Part shown: in pieces, positions 1-10,365 of the stretch
How the letters are laid out: every line of letters begins with the position of its first letter
Numbering within the stretch: position 1 is the stretch's first letter
Assembly: GCA_003427395.1 (NCBI GenBank)
Contig: BFEA01000276.1
Span: 498,651-554,381, forward strand
Source: Chara braunii
Taxonomy: Eukaryota; Streptophyta; Charophyceae; Charales; Characeae
Length of the DNA stretch: 55,731 nt
Direction of reading: 5' to 3'
The notes under the pieces: model-generated
Database searches by the model: none
What the model saw: only the letters and a program-made list of their open reading frames with translations
What the model was told of the DNA's origin: nothing
Position numbers and translations under genes: made by a program

Positions 1-802
1 CCCCCCCTCCCCACTGGCCACCATGCAGCCGCAAAGTCGCGCGGCCGCGGACTTGGTCGCCGACGGTCGCCGCCGAGGGAGATTCGTAGCCCAAGGTCCG
101 AACCAAGCTCGAACTGGTAACCTTGTAACATGTAAACCAAGACTCTACCGTATGAGCAACTACCGGTAATGGCACCAATGTGTGATATGCCAAACTGGGG
201 AGATCATCAGAACACCCAAGACCAACACCCCCAAGCAATCCCTGTGGAACCCACAACCAACATACAACACCATGGACTACCCTTGGGTGGTGCGCAGGCA
301 GTGTCTGTAATAGTACCATGTGTCAGCCCAAGGGAGTGTGTGTCCAGCAGTGCGTCAATCTAATGCCCTGCCGGTGTCCATGCGCAAGGCGGCGGGGTTT
401 TGAACCCGCAACCTTATACCACGATGCGCATTTCCAACCGGTGTTCTAACCACTGAGCTACATCAACTGGACATGACTGGATAAGGTTATGGGTCTCACG
501 AATGCCAAGCTCAATCCTTCTCGGAACGGGGAAGGTCATACATATTATGCGAATGTGTTCCGTAATCTAGCAAAATCGTCACAAAAATAAATAATAGGTA
601 TACGTGATCCTATGGCACGTCTTTCTGGGCTGGCAATTGCGAGATTGTTATTTTCCTTGAACCTGGAAGCCGCACTCCCTTCCTCCCTCGAAGACTGAAC
701 TACAAAGCAAGTAGAATAGAGAGTTGTTTACTAGTTGACTATCTTGTATGGTTCGGAGAGGACACATATCACTCCCATATCCAGATTGTCCCCTCCCTTT
801 AA
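1..802. other. No gene seen (apart from the SINE at 370-480)
   Basis: Mixed-composition sequence without a convincing reading frame or splice-bounded exon. The short ORFs here have no recognisable domain. The only structure I can support is the tRNA-like SINE at 370-480 and the left end of the small MITE that starts at 803. Confidence 0.5.
370..480 (-). mobile_element. tRNA-derived SINE head
   Basis: On the minus strand there is a Pol III A box (TAGCTCAGTGG, 460-450) followed about 45 bases later by a perfect B box (GGTTCAAAACC, 406-396) within a GC-rich T-arm-like stem. The acceptor arms do not pair and the T loop is too long, so this is not a working tRNA. It is best read as the tRNA-like 5' part of a SINE. 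No clear A-rich tail or target duplication was found. Confidence 0.65.
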
Positions 803-993
803 TCCACCAGTACCTTTCCCCGCTTGAAAAACAAATACGCACCAGTTAACATGGGCAACTTTTGATGGTTCGGGTACCGGATCGAGATGGCTGGCAGTGC
901 CAGCCCAAAATGAGGCTTGCGCCGGTTCGTTTTTTTTTTGTGCGAAGGGCAATTGTAGGCTCGGCATCAATAGCTGAGAAAGGTACTGGTGGT
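803..993. mobile_element. Small TTAA-flanked MITE
   Basis: A 191-bp element bounded by TTAA on both sides (799-802 and 994-997). Left end TCCACCAGTACCTTTCC, right end the near-perfect inverse (GAAAGGTACTGGTGGT). The terminal inverted repeat extends about 20 bp. The interior has a T-rich run and no coding capacity. The same ends recur at 20001-20614 and as single ends elsewhere. TTAA duplication is typical of piggyBac-type transposition; TTA-targeting Harbinger elements are the alternative. Confidence 0.7.
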
Positions 994-1184
994 TTAAGGG
1001 GATAGACAACCAGCATACTAACTTTGGTGTGTGCTTCTTCCAGCCTGTTGTGGGAAGCAAATTCACTCCCCTGCCACCAGAAGGGTAATCAATGCTGCCC
1101 AAGTCAGTTCAGCTGTCATGATTCAAGTCTTGGTACTACTGTTGGGACATGACTATCTATTTTTTCAGTACTCCAATAATGTTA

Positions 1185-1240
1185 TTGTGACCCTGGGCCT
1201 GTGTTAATCTCTACTGTCTACTAGGTAGTTCCAAGCCACT
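1185..1240. repeat. Repeat shared with 22492-22570
   Basis: The stretch containing GTTAATCTCTACTGT and CTAGGTAGTTC is repeated almost exactly at 22492-22530, with a weaker shared GCCACTT downstream. The parent element is unknown. Confidence 0.6.
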
Positions 1241-1250
1241 TTTGAACAGT

Positions 1251-1375
1251 GCGTTGGGGCTGTAGTGGTTAAGAGACTTGGTTCATGTGACTGAGGGTGT
1301 CAGGCTGTCACCACCATGCCATGCGTGCACGGGGGGGGTGAAGCCCTAAAGTACGGATTAAAACGTACTCGGAAG
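1251..1375 (+). mobile_element. tRNA-derived SINE, copy 1
   Basis: Shares head and body with the copy at 1551: GGGGCT-TAGTGGTTA-like A box, then AAGCCCT.AAGTACGGAT and a GTACT-GG segment. The B box is degenerate here. It sits about 300 bp upstream of copy 2 in the same orientation. Confidence 0.6.
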
Positions 1376-1550
1376 GCTCCCCTTGAACCCACGGGCAATG
1401 TAAGACCCATGCGTGTGACCGGGCTTAAGTAGAGGTGGTGGGTCACACACTGTTGGAGTGAAGTGTGCATGAATTGTTGTGTTCATGTGGTGTCATGCAT
1501 GGCGTGTGTGCATTGGACACTACAGCCCTGCAGGGGTGGGGTGGAGCACA

Positions 1551-1672
1551 CCGTCGGGGCTCTAGTGGTTAGGAGGCTTGGGTCTTGTGGCTCAGTGAGC
1601 TGGTTCGAGGCCGTGCATGCGCGGCGGTGCCTCAAGCCCTGAAGTACGGATCAGAATTTACTGGTTTCCAGA
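1551..1672 (+). mobile_element. tRNA-derived SINE, copy 2, interrupted by the LTR element
   Basis: A-box-like GGCTCTAGTGG at about 1558 and a perfect B box GGTTCGAGGCC at 1602-1612. The body AAGCCCTGAAGTACGGAT matches copy 1. The Ty3/gypsy element begins immediately downstream, at 1678, so the retroelement appears to have landed in or beside the SINE. Confidence 0.7.
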
Positions 1673-1677
1673 AGGTG

Positions 1678-4160
1678 TGTGACGCCCAGAACCTCGCGCT
1701 CCGCGCGACTTCCTGATCGGAGTGGGATGTGGGCCTGGAAGTGCGAAAAGGGGTGTGCCAAGGATTTTTGGGAAAAGTGGGGGTGGAATCCCAGGTCGGA
1801 ACTGAGATCTCCTGTAGCAAGGTTTCAGGAGCATAGATGCAATAGAGCTAAAGGGGCGAGTTACCTCCAGTCTGATGGCGGTCGAGGTCGTGCAGCATAA
1901 GGCAGATGGCATGCATGGTGTGTTCAAGGCCGTCCGATCCGTCTGTTTTGGTGGCGGTGGTTCGGGGAGAGGCCTGCCCGGGACGGTTGTGATTCCGATG
2001 AGTCGGGCCTTCGGGTGCAGACACGTGGCGTCTGTCGTCGCGCGTTTTGGTTAGGCCCCCTAGTTTCAGGGGCCCGTCGGTTGCCGCATCGCTGGCAATT
2101 TCCACAAGGCATGCGGGGCCAATACGGGGCGATGGAATTCCACGGTACCACCGTGAGTTGGTGATACGGGAGGAGGAGACGGAAGGGAGGGAAATTGGTA
2201 ATGATAACGACGAAACCGGGGGATATGAAGTATTGCGTGTTATCCGTAGTGGGAAAATCAGGGCACCTCGGATCGCTGGTTATGGCACAATGGAATTCCC
2301 TGGGAAATAATCAATTCTCGGTTAGGCAGGGGAATTCCGAGTATCTTTGTCACCCATGGGTCGAAGTACTCCGAGTCCCAGGAGCTCGGCATCTTGTCAT
2401 TGCGGGGTGGTGGAATTCTTCCGCACCCATCTAATCGACAAGGGGATTTTCCCGATGTGGTATCGGAAATTCCTGTCCGTTTAGGTGGGGGGGGGGGGGG
2501 GGGAGAGGAGGAGAATTCCTACCTACCCGATACCAGATATGTCAAGTTCGTCAATAGTCGCGAATCAGCGCGCGTGGATACGTGCAGGCTGCGCAGATCA
2601 GGTCGCGCTTACACGCATCCCAGGGAGGTATTCGTTGTTTCTGGGAGAATGAGAGCCTAATTCCTCATGCAAAATCGCCATGCGCCATAAACAACTACCC
2701 AATCATCTAATCACTTCGTAATCCCGCAAGCAACCATCCCTGAGCATGCAAGGTGTTATTACACATCAGACATCGTAGCAATAACAACGGATCAAAGGGA
2801 TAACTAGTAAGGGAAACAGTAATGACGACTACGCAAGAGTCTCTACTTTGCTTATGAGTGTATCAAAATGGCAAGCAAGGCAAAAAACAAACAAAAGAAA
2901 AGCAGCAGACATAACATTCATTCGACAAAACACACAATAAACGAGATCAAGACCAATCGCAAAACGAGTATGGGCTGAAACTGAGGCAAAGATTCCGAAA
3001 ACAAAGAAAAATGGGCGAGCCGCCCTGATCCGAGATCAAAATTTATATACAACAGCAAAGAGGGAGATAAGACAAAGAAAATTGCAAGTCCACGTCCATC
3101 AACCTCAACTCTCTCTCCCTCTGTCTCTCTCTCCGATGCGGACAATCCGTCGTCACGCACCAACCCACGGAGTCGTCACCCCGCTTAGTCCTCCTGCACC
3201 CGTCAGGTTTGCCCGCGCGCTACAGTCCCTCGTAGCCCCACGCGTCAACCCCGCGCATTTGGCACCAGCTCGTCGGGTCGCCCAACTCCCACTTCAACTC
3301 ACCTCTTACTTCGCCCGTGAGCCGACCCTCACTGATCGCGCTACCCCGAGCTTCCAACAACTGGTTAAGAGAGCTATCTAATCGCACAGCCGAAATTTAT
3401 AGCTTGCATGCATGCGCGAAGAACACGGAATTGCAAGGACTTAGAAAGGGGATTAGGAGAAGGAGCGCCTACGTTCTGCATGGGCAGACTGCGGCGTGGG
3501 GGACGTAGCCACTCTCCACGCAGGGATCCGATCATGCAGGCCGCGGACTAACTAAGCACAGCAAAAGAGAAAGGGAGAGCGGGAAAGACGAAGCTCAAGA
3601 AGAAAGATACAGTTACAATGGCGCCCGCTCAAAAATTACAGTTACTTGCAAGATTAAGGGCACCGACTAATCAGAGCTCCAATGCAGCCGCAAAAAGAAG
3701 CGCGCGCGGCAAAAGAAATCCCGAATTCCTAAATTCCAAAAGTCCAAAATTCCTATGTAATGCAAAAAATGCAAAAAGCACAAATTCTGGAAAGAAAGTC
3801 CGAAGTTCCGAGGGCCATCAAGGGCTCGACAAGGTTCGAAAAAGAAATTAAAAAAGAACGAAGCAAAGTTCCCGCGCGACCTTCGCTTCTAAAACCCGAC
3901 AACAGAATCGAGAAAAAAGCGACGTCAAACATTATTATTCGCGCCTTTGTTGGCGCGACAACCACTCAATCGGCCATCTTGGGACTTGCCCGACCCTGAA
4001 CCCAGCCATCCGAAAAGAAACGAAAAAGACGAAAAAGCGAGGACACCGATGCAACTTCCCTTCGATCCCGATCTCCCGTAATTGGCCCAACCTTCCCATC
4101 TTAGGACCCCTCATTGTCATCGCGCAGAAGATCGCGCGGAACCGAAATTGGTTCGTCACA
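1678..4160 (-). repeat. 3' LTR of the Ty3/gypsy element
   Basis: Aligned through its whole length with 13439-15922 and differing by only a few bases per line plus small indels. In coding orientation it starts TGTGACGAACC and ends GGGCGTCACA, giving a 7-bp terminal inverted repeat TGTGACG/CGTCACA. A G run at about 2487-2504 differs in length from the other LTR. A TATA-like box lies at 3394-3401. Long ORFs inside are accidental. Confidence 0.92.
3394..3401 (-). promoter_or_regulatory. TATA box of the 3' LTR
   Basis: GCTATAAATTT in element orientation, about 0.76 kb into the LTR. The same sequence at the same place occurs in the 5' LTR and in the related LTR piece at 24770, which supports it as the U3 promoter element. 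Confidence 0.6.
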
Positions 4161-4169
4161 TATGTGACG
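4154..4169. other. Perfect 16-bp palindrome at the 3' LTR/internal junction
   Basis: CGTCACATATGTGACG is its own reverse complement. It is formed by the LTR terminus CGTCACA, the bases TA, and TGTGACG in the internal region. The LTR-end heptamer is therefore repeated in inverted order just inside the element. Confidence 0.7.
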
Positions 4170-4417
4170 CCTAGGGGGTTTCAACCTAAAGCAAGGTCCT
4201 GCTTGCTTGAATCATGACACGTGTCGATCTCTCTAATCGATCGACACGAGGAGCGTTCTTTGTTGGCATTTACCGTTCGATAAGAGTGGGGACGTCATCC
4301 TTAGTGGCACATGTAGCTCTGTCCTACAATTTCCTAAGGATGGGCTTTCTTCAGTCCGAGGAGGGGATTGTGCGTGCCATCGCCGATTCGCCGTGGCACG
4401 TGTCAATCAACCGTGCA

Positions 4418-5215
4418 TCAATGACCTAAGGGAAGGGGAAAGGGAAGACGATACATGGGGGCATGGCGAGGGGGTGGGTTAGTCGGGAGAGGGGCCAGGA
4501 AGCGTTCTAATCCCGCGACTGTTTCCGGAAGCTCCTGATAACGGATGATCTGGTGGAAGCGAGGGAATCGATTACCACTATGAGGGAGGGATGCGAGATA
4601 GTCGGGGTAAAGGGTGGTGAAAGTTCGGAAAAGCGTCGTGCGGAAGTGATCGTGGTTTTCGCATGCGGTGATAATCCCCGTGATCATGCAGTAAACCTCG
4701 ATGATATTGTGGCCTCGCCACGCGGCACTGAAGAGAAGGTTGTGGAGACAGAAGACAGGGGTGGCACACCGGGTAGAAGGATGGGGATGGATCGTGACAG
4801 CAAGACGGGTGACGTAGAAGAAGCGGAAAGTGTCGATTGGGAAAGGATTGCAGGGGAAGGTGATGCGGGTAGTGATCTGGCGGAGGGTTAGGTGGTCAAG
4901 GGGACGGCGGGATAAGGACCGGGGACGAAGCCCAATGCCCCGCATCGGTACGAGCTCGAACTGGTGGACGGGCTGAGGTGGAGTGTGAGGGGGACTGACT
5001 CGGGCCGGTGCGCTCAAAGTCTCGGCAGCAAGGTCCCCATCGTCGTTCTTGGGAGGCTTGGGATCTTTGGCTGGGTCATTTGTATCGGCAAATCCACTCC
5101 ACTCGCGAACTCCTGCGGCTGCTTCCCTGCTGCGATCTCTTCTCTTCTTCGCGCCGCCTCGGGATCCTCCTCGTGCGGCTCTGCGCGATCCGCCTCTTCT
5201 CCCAACGTCTCCCAC
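4418..5215 (-). pseudogene. Post-integrase ORF of the Ty3/gypsy element, distal part
   Basis: A 265-codon frame between integrase and the 3' LTR, the position occupied by env in envelope-bearing Ty3 elements. The N-terminal part is Arg/Gly-rich, preceded in another frame by a Glu-rich stretch. The rest has Phe- and Pro-rich segments but no clear signal peptide, membrane anchor or cysteine pattern. I do not recognise a family. The upstream boundary is unreliable because a Nextera junction adapter and a duplicated 171-bp block (5146-5525) fall in it. It might be a captured host sequence, a third ORF, or noncoding. Confidence 0.4.
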
Positions 5216-5316
5216 TTAGATTCCTCCTCTTCCCCCACTGATTTTCTTCTTCTTCCTTGTCTTCGTCGCTCTGCTCTCCCTCGCTGTGCTCGCCGTAACT
5301 TCCTTCTTCCGGGGTT

Positions 5317-5354
5317 CTGTCTCTTATACACATCTAGATGTGTATAAGAGACAG
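5317..5354. other. Nextera mate-pair junction adapter (assembly artefact)
   Basis: Two abutting 19-bp Tn5 mosaic ends, CTGTCTCTTATACACATCT followed by its reverse complement. The 171 bp before it (5146-5316) are repeated exactly after it (5355-5525). This is the signature of an untrimmed circularised mate-pair read, not biology. Confidence 0.97.
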
Positions 5355-5596
5355 TCTTCGCGCCGCCTCGGGATCCTCCTCGTGCGGCTCTGCGCGATCC
5401 GCCTCTTCTCCCAACGTCTCCCACTTAGATTCCTCCTCTTCCCCCACTGATTTTCTTCTTCTTCCTTGTCTTCGTCGCTCTGCTCTCCCTCGCTGTGCTC
5501 GCCGTAACTTCCTTCTTCCGGGGTTTCCTCCTCTTCTTCCTCGTCGCCTCCTTCTTCATCCTCTTCCTCCTCCTCCTCTAGTGTTATTGCTTCGTC

Positions 5597-6166
5597 TTAG
5601 GATGTCGTTCGAGGCTGAAAGAAGGCGAGGTCGATTATCCTCCGGGGGTCCAAGTATGGTTGTTGCGATGGCAGGTTGTTGTTACCTGCTAGCTCCTCGA
5701 GGCAAGCCGACCACTGCAGGTAGGGTGTCAGAGTTCGTGAAAGGATGTGAGGGACCGGGCCCTCGTCACACTGCGAAACGATATCGAGAGGGAGATCGTC
5801 GGCTGGCTGCGCGGGAGGAATCGTGAGTTCCTGTACGATCTGTTGTCGATAGTCGGAACGCACCAATCCGAATAGAAATCCGAGAAGGTTTCCTTCCACC
5901 TCCATCCTCCACGCTTGGATGACCAACAGTTCCACGTATGCGACCCATGCGCGGTGCTCTATGCCCCTTGTCCACGTCAGCTGCACTCCGACCAGACACA
6001 CCGAAAGATCAACGAAGTGATCACACCACAGTTCCCACTGTCTTCGGTCGAGGAGGGCGACATCAAGTGGTTCCAGACGAAAAGAGAGACGGGGGCAAAG
6101 GTCAAACTGCCAGAAGGTAGGGAAGAGAGAGTGGAGAGCGAAGGTAGAGAGTCGGGATCGGTTCAT
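5597..6166 (-). pseudogene. Post-integrase ORF, middle part
   Basis: A 189-codon frame rich in Leu, Trp and Arg, following integrase in the same orientation. It is in a different frame from the short ORF that begins at the end of integrase. No motif I recognise, no obvious transmembrane helix, no zinc-binding cysteines. Together with 4418-5215 and 6170-6645 it forms about 2 kb of possible extra coding sequence specific to this element. Confidence 0.4.
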
Positions 6167-6169
6167 TGA

Positions 6170-6645
6170 GGACGCTGGAAAGGGACGAGCTCAGGAAGCA
6201 CCACCGTGGGCTCGTGTCGAGACATCCGGAGTCCTCCGACTTCGATTCCGTCCGCGGAGACAATATTATCGCCGCGGCGCGTAAGCCACTGATTCCACTC
6301 TGCTGCCAGCTGTTGACCCCACTCCCTTAGCGACGTCTAGATGGCCGTGTGTCGAAGAGGACTGATCGCGCTAACGTCACCGCTGAAGATGACGACGGTA
6401 GACACATGGCTAACTCCTGGTGCCGACAGCCGTCGAACCACCGTCGCTTCTGCCAATACGATCGCTTGACGATGGCCGGTGAAAAGGAATTCCTCCGCTG
6501 CGTACACCCCGGTAGTGCTGAAGAACTGTGCGAGCCGTTGGAGGTCCAGGCTGAATCGCGGGTGATGAACTTGCTGAATTGCCGAAATGTCGCCACGTGG
6601 CGCCAGCATGTGATCGCCGAGAGCCCGCTCAGTGAGAAAACTCAT
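6170..6645 (-). pseudogene. Post-integrase ORF, proximal part with ATGA overlap
   Basis: The start ATG at 6645 overlaps the integrase stop in an ATGA arrangement, the geometry used for termination-reinitiation. The frame runs 102 codons to a TAG near 6337, then continues open in the same frame to about 6170. The product has no recognisable domain. The overlap suggests that this was once a genuine downstream ORF of the element. Confidence 0.45.
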
Positions 6646-7960
6646 GGCGATGGCGATGAGGACGGAGTAAGAGAAGCAGGAGGGGATGAGAGCGATAAGG
6701 AATCGTCGTCCTCTTCTGTAGTGAAGGAGGAATCAGACACAACTTGAGATGGAGAGGAAGGGAGAAGACGTAGATAGGACATGTGGTGGACGATCGTTCG
6801 AGCCGATCGGCTTCCCGAGACCTCTGGCACGAGGCGCACGGTGTTCACTCCATTCGGGCCGAGTTCGATCACACGAAATCGCCCGAAGAATCGTGGCGCT
6901 ATCTTCCCTTGGCGAACACATTTCCTCACCTGCACCAGGTCCCCTAATTTATACTGGGGCCGTGGTCCTGCGTTCCCATTTCGGGCCTCGTAGCTACGGA
7001 CCTGTCGGTCGTGGGCCAACTCAATCATTTTCTGGCGTTTTCGGGCTAATCGGGGAAGGGACCGTTCCATCAGCTCCATGTGTCGTTTGGCCTTGTCCCG
7101 AACCGTGGCTTTTGTGGGTCGCCGGTTCAATGAAGATTCATCGTGGAGGCTCGGTATCGAGACACAAGCTACGCTATTGGCTCGTAATTGGAAGGGGCTA
7201 AGGCCCGTCGATTCGTGAGGCGTTTCCCGATGGACCACGAGGATGTGATCTACAATATCGGGCCAGGGCCTCGGATCCCGTGCCGCGATGTTTCGTTGCA
7301 GCGCTGTCTTTATCACTCGATTTGAGTTTTCCACTAGGCTATTAGATTGTGACATGTGGGGTGCAGTGTTCCGAATAGCGACGTGGTGTACGACCAGATT
7401 CCTTAAAACTTCCCCTCTGAATTCTACCCCATTGTCGGTCAGGATTTCCTCTGTGTCCTGGTGCATCCCTAGAAACCAGTTGACATATCGCGCAATTTCA
7501 GTCGCCTGTCGTGTACGACACGGATATGCCTCAATCCATTTCGAAAAGTGGTCTACGAATACCAGTAGCATTGAATACTTGCAGCTATTAGGTCCAGGGG
7601 GCACCACAATATCGGTAGTATCTATGCTAACCCTCTGAAACGACCGTTCAATTGTCGTTGGCACTATCAATCTCGGCGGCTGGATCGACGCCTTATCAGT
7701 TGTGCAGACCTGGCAATTGGCGACGATGAATTTCACATCATCGCGAATATTGGACCAATACCACTCGTTCTTGTCGATTGCCACAATCGTGATCCGTACG
7801 GCAAAATGGGTTGTCGTTTCCTCATGCGCCGTCTTAACCCAGTCATACCTCATGAACGGATGCGGCACTACCATCCAAATCTCGCTACCATTCGTCTTCC
7901 GTTTTTCTAATCGGCCCTCGTTCCAGCGATAGTCCCTAGCCCTTTCGTTGGCCCTCTTTC
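6642..7960 (-). pseudogene. Ty3/gypsy integrase
   Basis: Integrase of the minus-strand element, which would insert the cDNA into the chromosome. The 410-codon ORF (7874-6642) continues upstream without its own Met to about 7960. An HHCC-type zinc region is followed by a CQVC pair, then a DDE core: Asp in IDTTD, Asp in LTDNGVEF, Glu in LVENSNR. The segment around HMSQSN lies where the usual catalytic-loop motif sits. A C-terminal GPX-like basic domain includes YKLGDLVQVRK. There is no clear chromodomain after it; the tail is Ser/Pro-rich. The core is intact in this stretch, unlike RT. Confidence 0.9.
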
Positions 7961-7989
7961 GATCCTCCTTAGTGAAATCCTGGAGGGAA

Positions 7990-8770
7990 TTAACCTACTA
8001 AGGTGGCAATTAGAGTGATGTCCGTCCATACCTCGACCCTTCTAAACTTCTGGGTCTTTTCCAACCCTTCTGACGTGGCGCCAAGAAATTGAGCTTCAGT
8101 CGGGATCTTATAAGTCCGACACAAGGGACACAACCAAGGCTTATCGCCATTTCTGTACTGGACGCATGAGCCATGGGCTCGTGCGACACACTGTCGACAA
8201 TCTATCCATTCTGCATACCGTTCCCCACTAGGACGCATTGAGATCGAGTAGACGCGTGAGATCGCTTCACAAAAATAACAAAATTTGTCGGGTAGGGAGA
8301 GAAAAGATGAAGATGAGAGGGGAGAGAGAGGAGTTGTAGGATTACCTACGTCACCCATTGCCAATCGCCTGCTTTTTGCCACGTGGAAGGACTGCCACTT
8401 GTCCGTACTTGGGTCCGTTTGTTGACTCCGGTCCTTCCACGGAATGATTTCTTCGCCCTTTGGTACCTTAGCGGGGCGATGCAGACGTGTCAACCCGTCC
8501 GCGTTACCATGCCTCTCTGCATTTCGGTGGATGATGTCAAAATCATATTCCTGTAGGCGCACCGCCCACCGTCCAATCATACCCGCGTAATTGGTGAGCT
8601 TCTTGAGAGCCAATAATGGCTCGTGATCGGTTACAAGGAGGAACTTCTGTTCGTACAAGTACGGGTCGAAGTGCTGAATTCCCTAGACTACAGCATAGCA
8701 TTCACCTTGCGGGGCTGAGTCGTTTCTTCGTTCTTCTGGCACCGTACGAGACGCGTATTCGATGACGTGC
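7990..8770 (-). pseudogene. RNase H C-terminal half plus PHD-like finger
   Basis: The 222-codon ORF 8658-7990 starts inside RNase H (VTDHEPLLALKKL, GRWAVRLQEYDF, HRNAERHGNADGL). Upstream the same frame continues to RT but has two in-frame TAG codons between 8659 and 8770. After RNase H, residues 127-180 form a C4HC3 array: C127-x2-C130, C154-x2-C157, H162-x2-C165, C177-x2-C180, with Trp two residues before the last pair. That spacing is typical of PHD fingers, which bind histone H3 tails. The frame stops just before integrase. The finger's role, perhaps chromatin targeting, is inference. Confidence 0.8.
8119..8280 (-). other. PHD-like C4HC3 zinc finger within pol
   Basis: Eight ligands in PHD order and spacing (2, 23, 2, 4, 2, 11 and 2 residues between successive ligands). 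It sits between RNase H and integrase. Typical Ty3/gypsy pol has only a short tether there, so the placement is unusual. Confidence 0.7.
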
Positions 8771-10059
8771 TATCGGTCGTTGTTCCCCTTCTGCGCTAGA
8801 ATAGCGGAAATCACCTCTGGCTGCCAGTCCGTTCTAAGAATGAACTGCTTCATGGGGTCCGACCGGATCAAAATAGGTGTTGTCGCCAGAGCGCCTTTGA
8901 GGGTGGCGAAGGCCTGTTCGCACTTTGCGTCCCAACTTAGGGGTTGGTCCTTTCGTAGCAGATTCGTCAGAGGTCGTCCAATCACAGCGAAACCTTTGAT
9001 AAAACCACGGTAGTACGATGCCAGTCCCAGGAAAGCTCGAACCTGCGTCACTGACGTGGGGACATGAGCATCTTTCACCGCCGCGACTTTCCTTGAATCT
9101 AGTCGCAGTCCTCCACGTGTCACCACGTAACCCAAGAACGAGATTTTCGAGAGGAAAAACTCGCTCTTCTCGAGCACGATCTTGAACCCAACGTCTCTCA
9201 GAGCTCCTAGCGTACACTCAATGTGTTGTGCATGCCCGTGATAGGTTTCTGAGTAGACGAGGATGTCGTCCATGTATACGATGGCGCAAAAGTTAATCAT
9301 CCCTTAAGTGAGCCGCGTCTTATTGACGAAGTTCTCGAATGTCACGTTCATCGCCCGCTGAAACGTGGCAGGCGCGTTGCAAATACCCATCGGACATCGA
9401 ACTCACTGCCACGTGCCTTCAATCAATACAAAGACCGTTTTCGGTCGGTCTTCCTCTTTAACCAGAATGTGATGGAAGTCATGTCGAATATCAAATTTAC
9501 TGAAATAATTAGCACATCCAATCGCATCCAGCAAGTCATCAATCCTGGGAAGGGGGTACACATCTTTAATCGTGATGTCATTCAACTTGCGATAATCAAT
9601 GCATATGCGAATCGATCCGTTCTTTTTTGACACTAATACTACCGGGAACGACCATGACCTGACGGCGGGTTCGATCCATCCATTGGCTTCGAACTCTCGA
9701 ATCCGCTCAAGGGCCGTTTTTCGTTTCACCAAGGAGTATCTGTAGGGCTTACAGTGGATCGGGGGATGGTTCCTGGTCTGGATTTCGTGCTGTATGACTA
9801 ACGACAATCCGATGTCTGTGTCCGTCAGACTAATCGCTCCCTTGTATTCTTTTAGAATTTTCGCGATTGGGTGGTGGATTTCATCAGGTACGTATTGGGG
9901 CACGTGTAACTCGTACAGCTCATCCCATATTCGTACATCGATGTGTTTCGTACTCACCCGCTTAGTGTTTTCGGGCGGGGGCGCAGAAATAAACGGATTA
10001 TCCGGCCGCCAGGAGAATACCGTGACCATCATCTGTGTGTCCTGTTCTCGAATGACCAC
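8770..10059 (-). pseudogene. Ty3/gypsy reverse transcriptase
   Basis: Copies the element RNA to DNA. The proximal ORF (10059-9403) shows the fingers and palm start: SFPVVLVSKKNGSIRICIDYRKLN, YPLPRIDDLLD, and FSKFDIRHDFHHI, where the usual catalytic Asp is present. The distal ORF (9300-8770) has the YMDD box at about 9276-9265, then FLGYVV and the thumb motif VRAFLGLASYYRGFI. The two ORFs are in the same frame, separated by a TGA just after GTWQ and a TAA just before the YMDD ORF, so the enzyme cannot be made in one piece. Both stops fit single transitions (G to A, C to T). Confidence 0.92.
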
Positions 10060-10095
10060 GTGTTCTTCCGGTGTTATTCCATCTCGAACGTCCTG

Positions 10096-10365
10096 TCAAG
10101 GCACTGGTTTCGTCGCAATTTTAATTCCGAGCCCGGTTTCAAAGCGCTCAGGGGGTTCCAAAGAATTGGTATCCGCCCCTAAGCGTATCAATCGTATCTC
10201 TTTTGCAGGCGTCAAAAGAGATCGTGGGAGATTTGTGATGTCACAATAGTACCTTTTGTCATTGTATCGTGCGAGTAGAGGGGAGATGCCTTCATACAGG
10301 GTTCGAGGGGGTTCCAAAGAATCGACCACCCTCGAAATCTGTACGAGGGGTTCACCCATAATCAT
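10096..10365 (-). pseudogene. Protease-RT linker ORF
   Basis: An 89-codon frame between the protease-like and RT ORFs of the same element. It probably belongs to the polyprotein linker. It has no known domain. Confidence 0.35.

Noticed and set aside
370-480. Functional tRNA gene on the minus strand
   Set aside because: A and B boxes are good, but the acceptor arms do not pair and the T loop is eight bases, so a SINE is more likely.
2918-3381. ORFs inside the LTRs (also at 14688-15154) as genes
   Set aside because: Both LTRs share them through recent common origin; no start context or domain, and frames differ between the two copies.
4418-6645. Retroviral-type envelope gene
   Set aside because: The position fits, but no signal peptide, fusion peptide, membrane anchor or cysteine pattern is visible.
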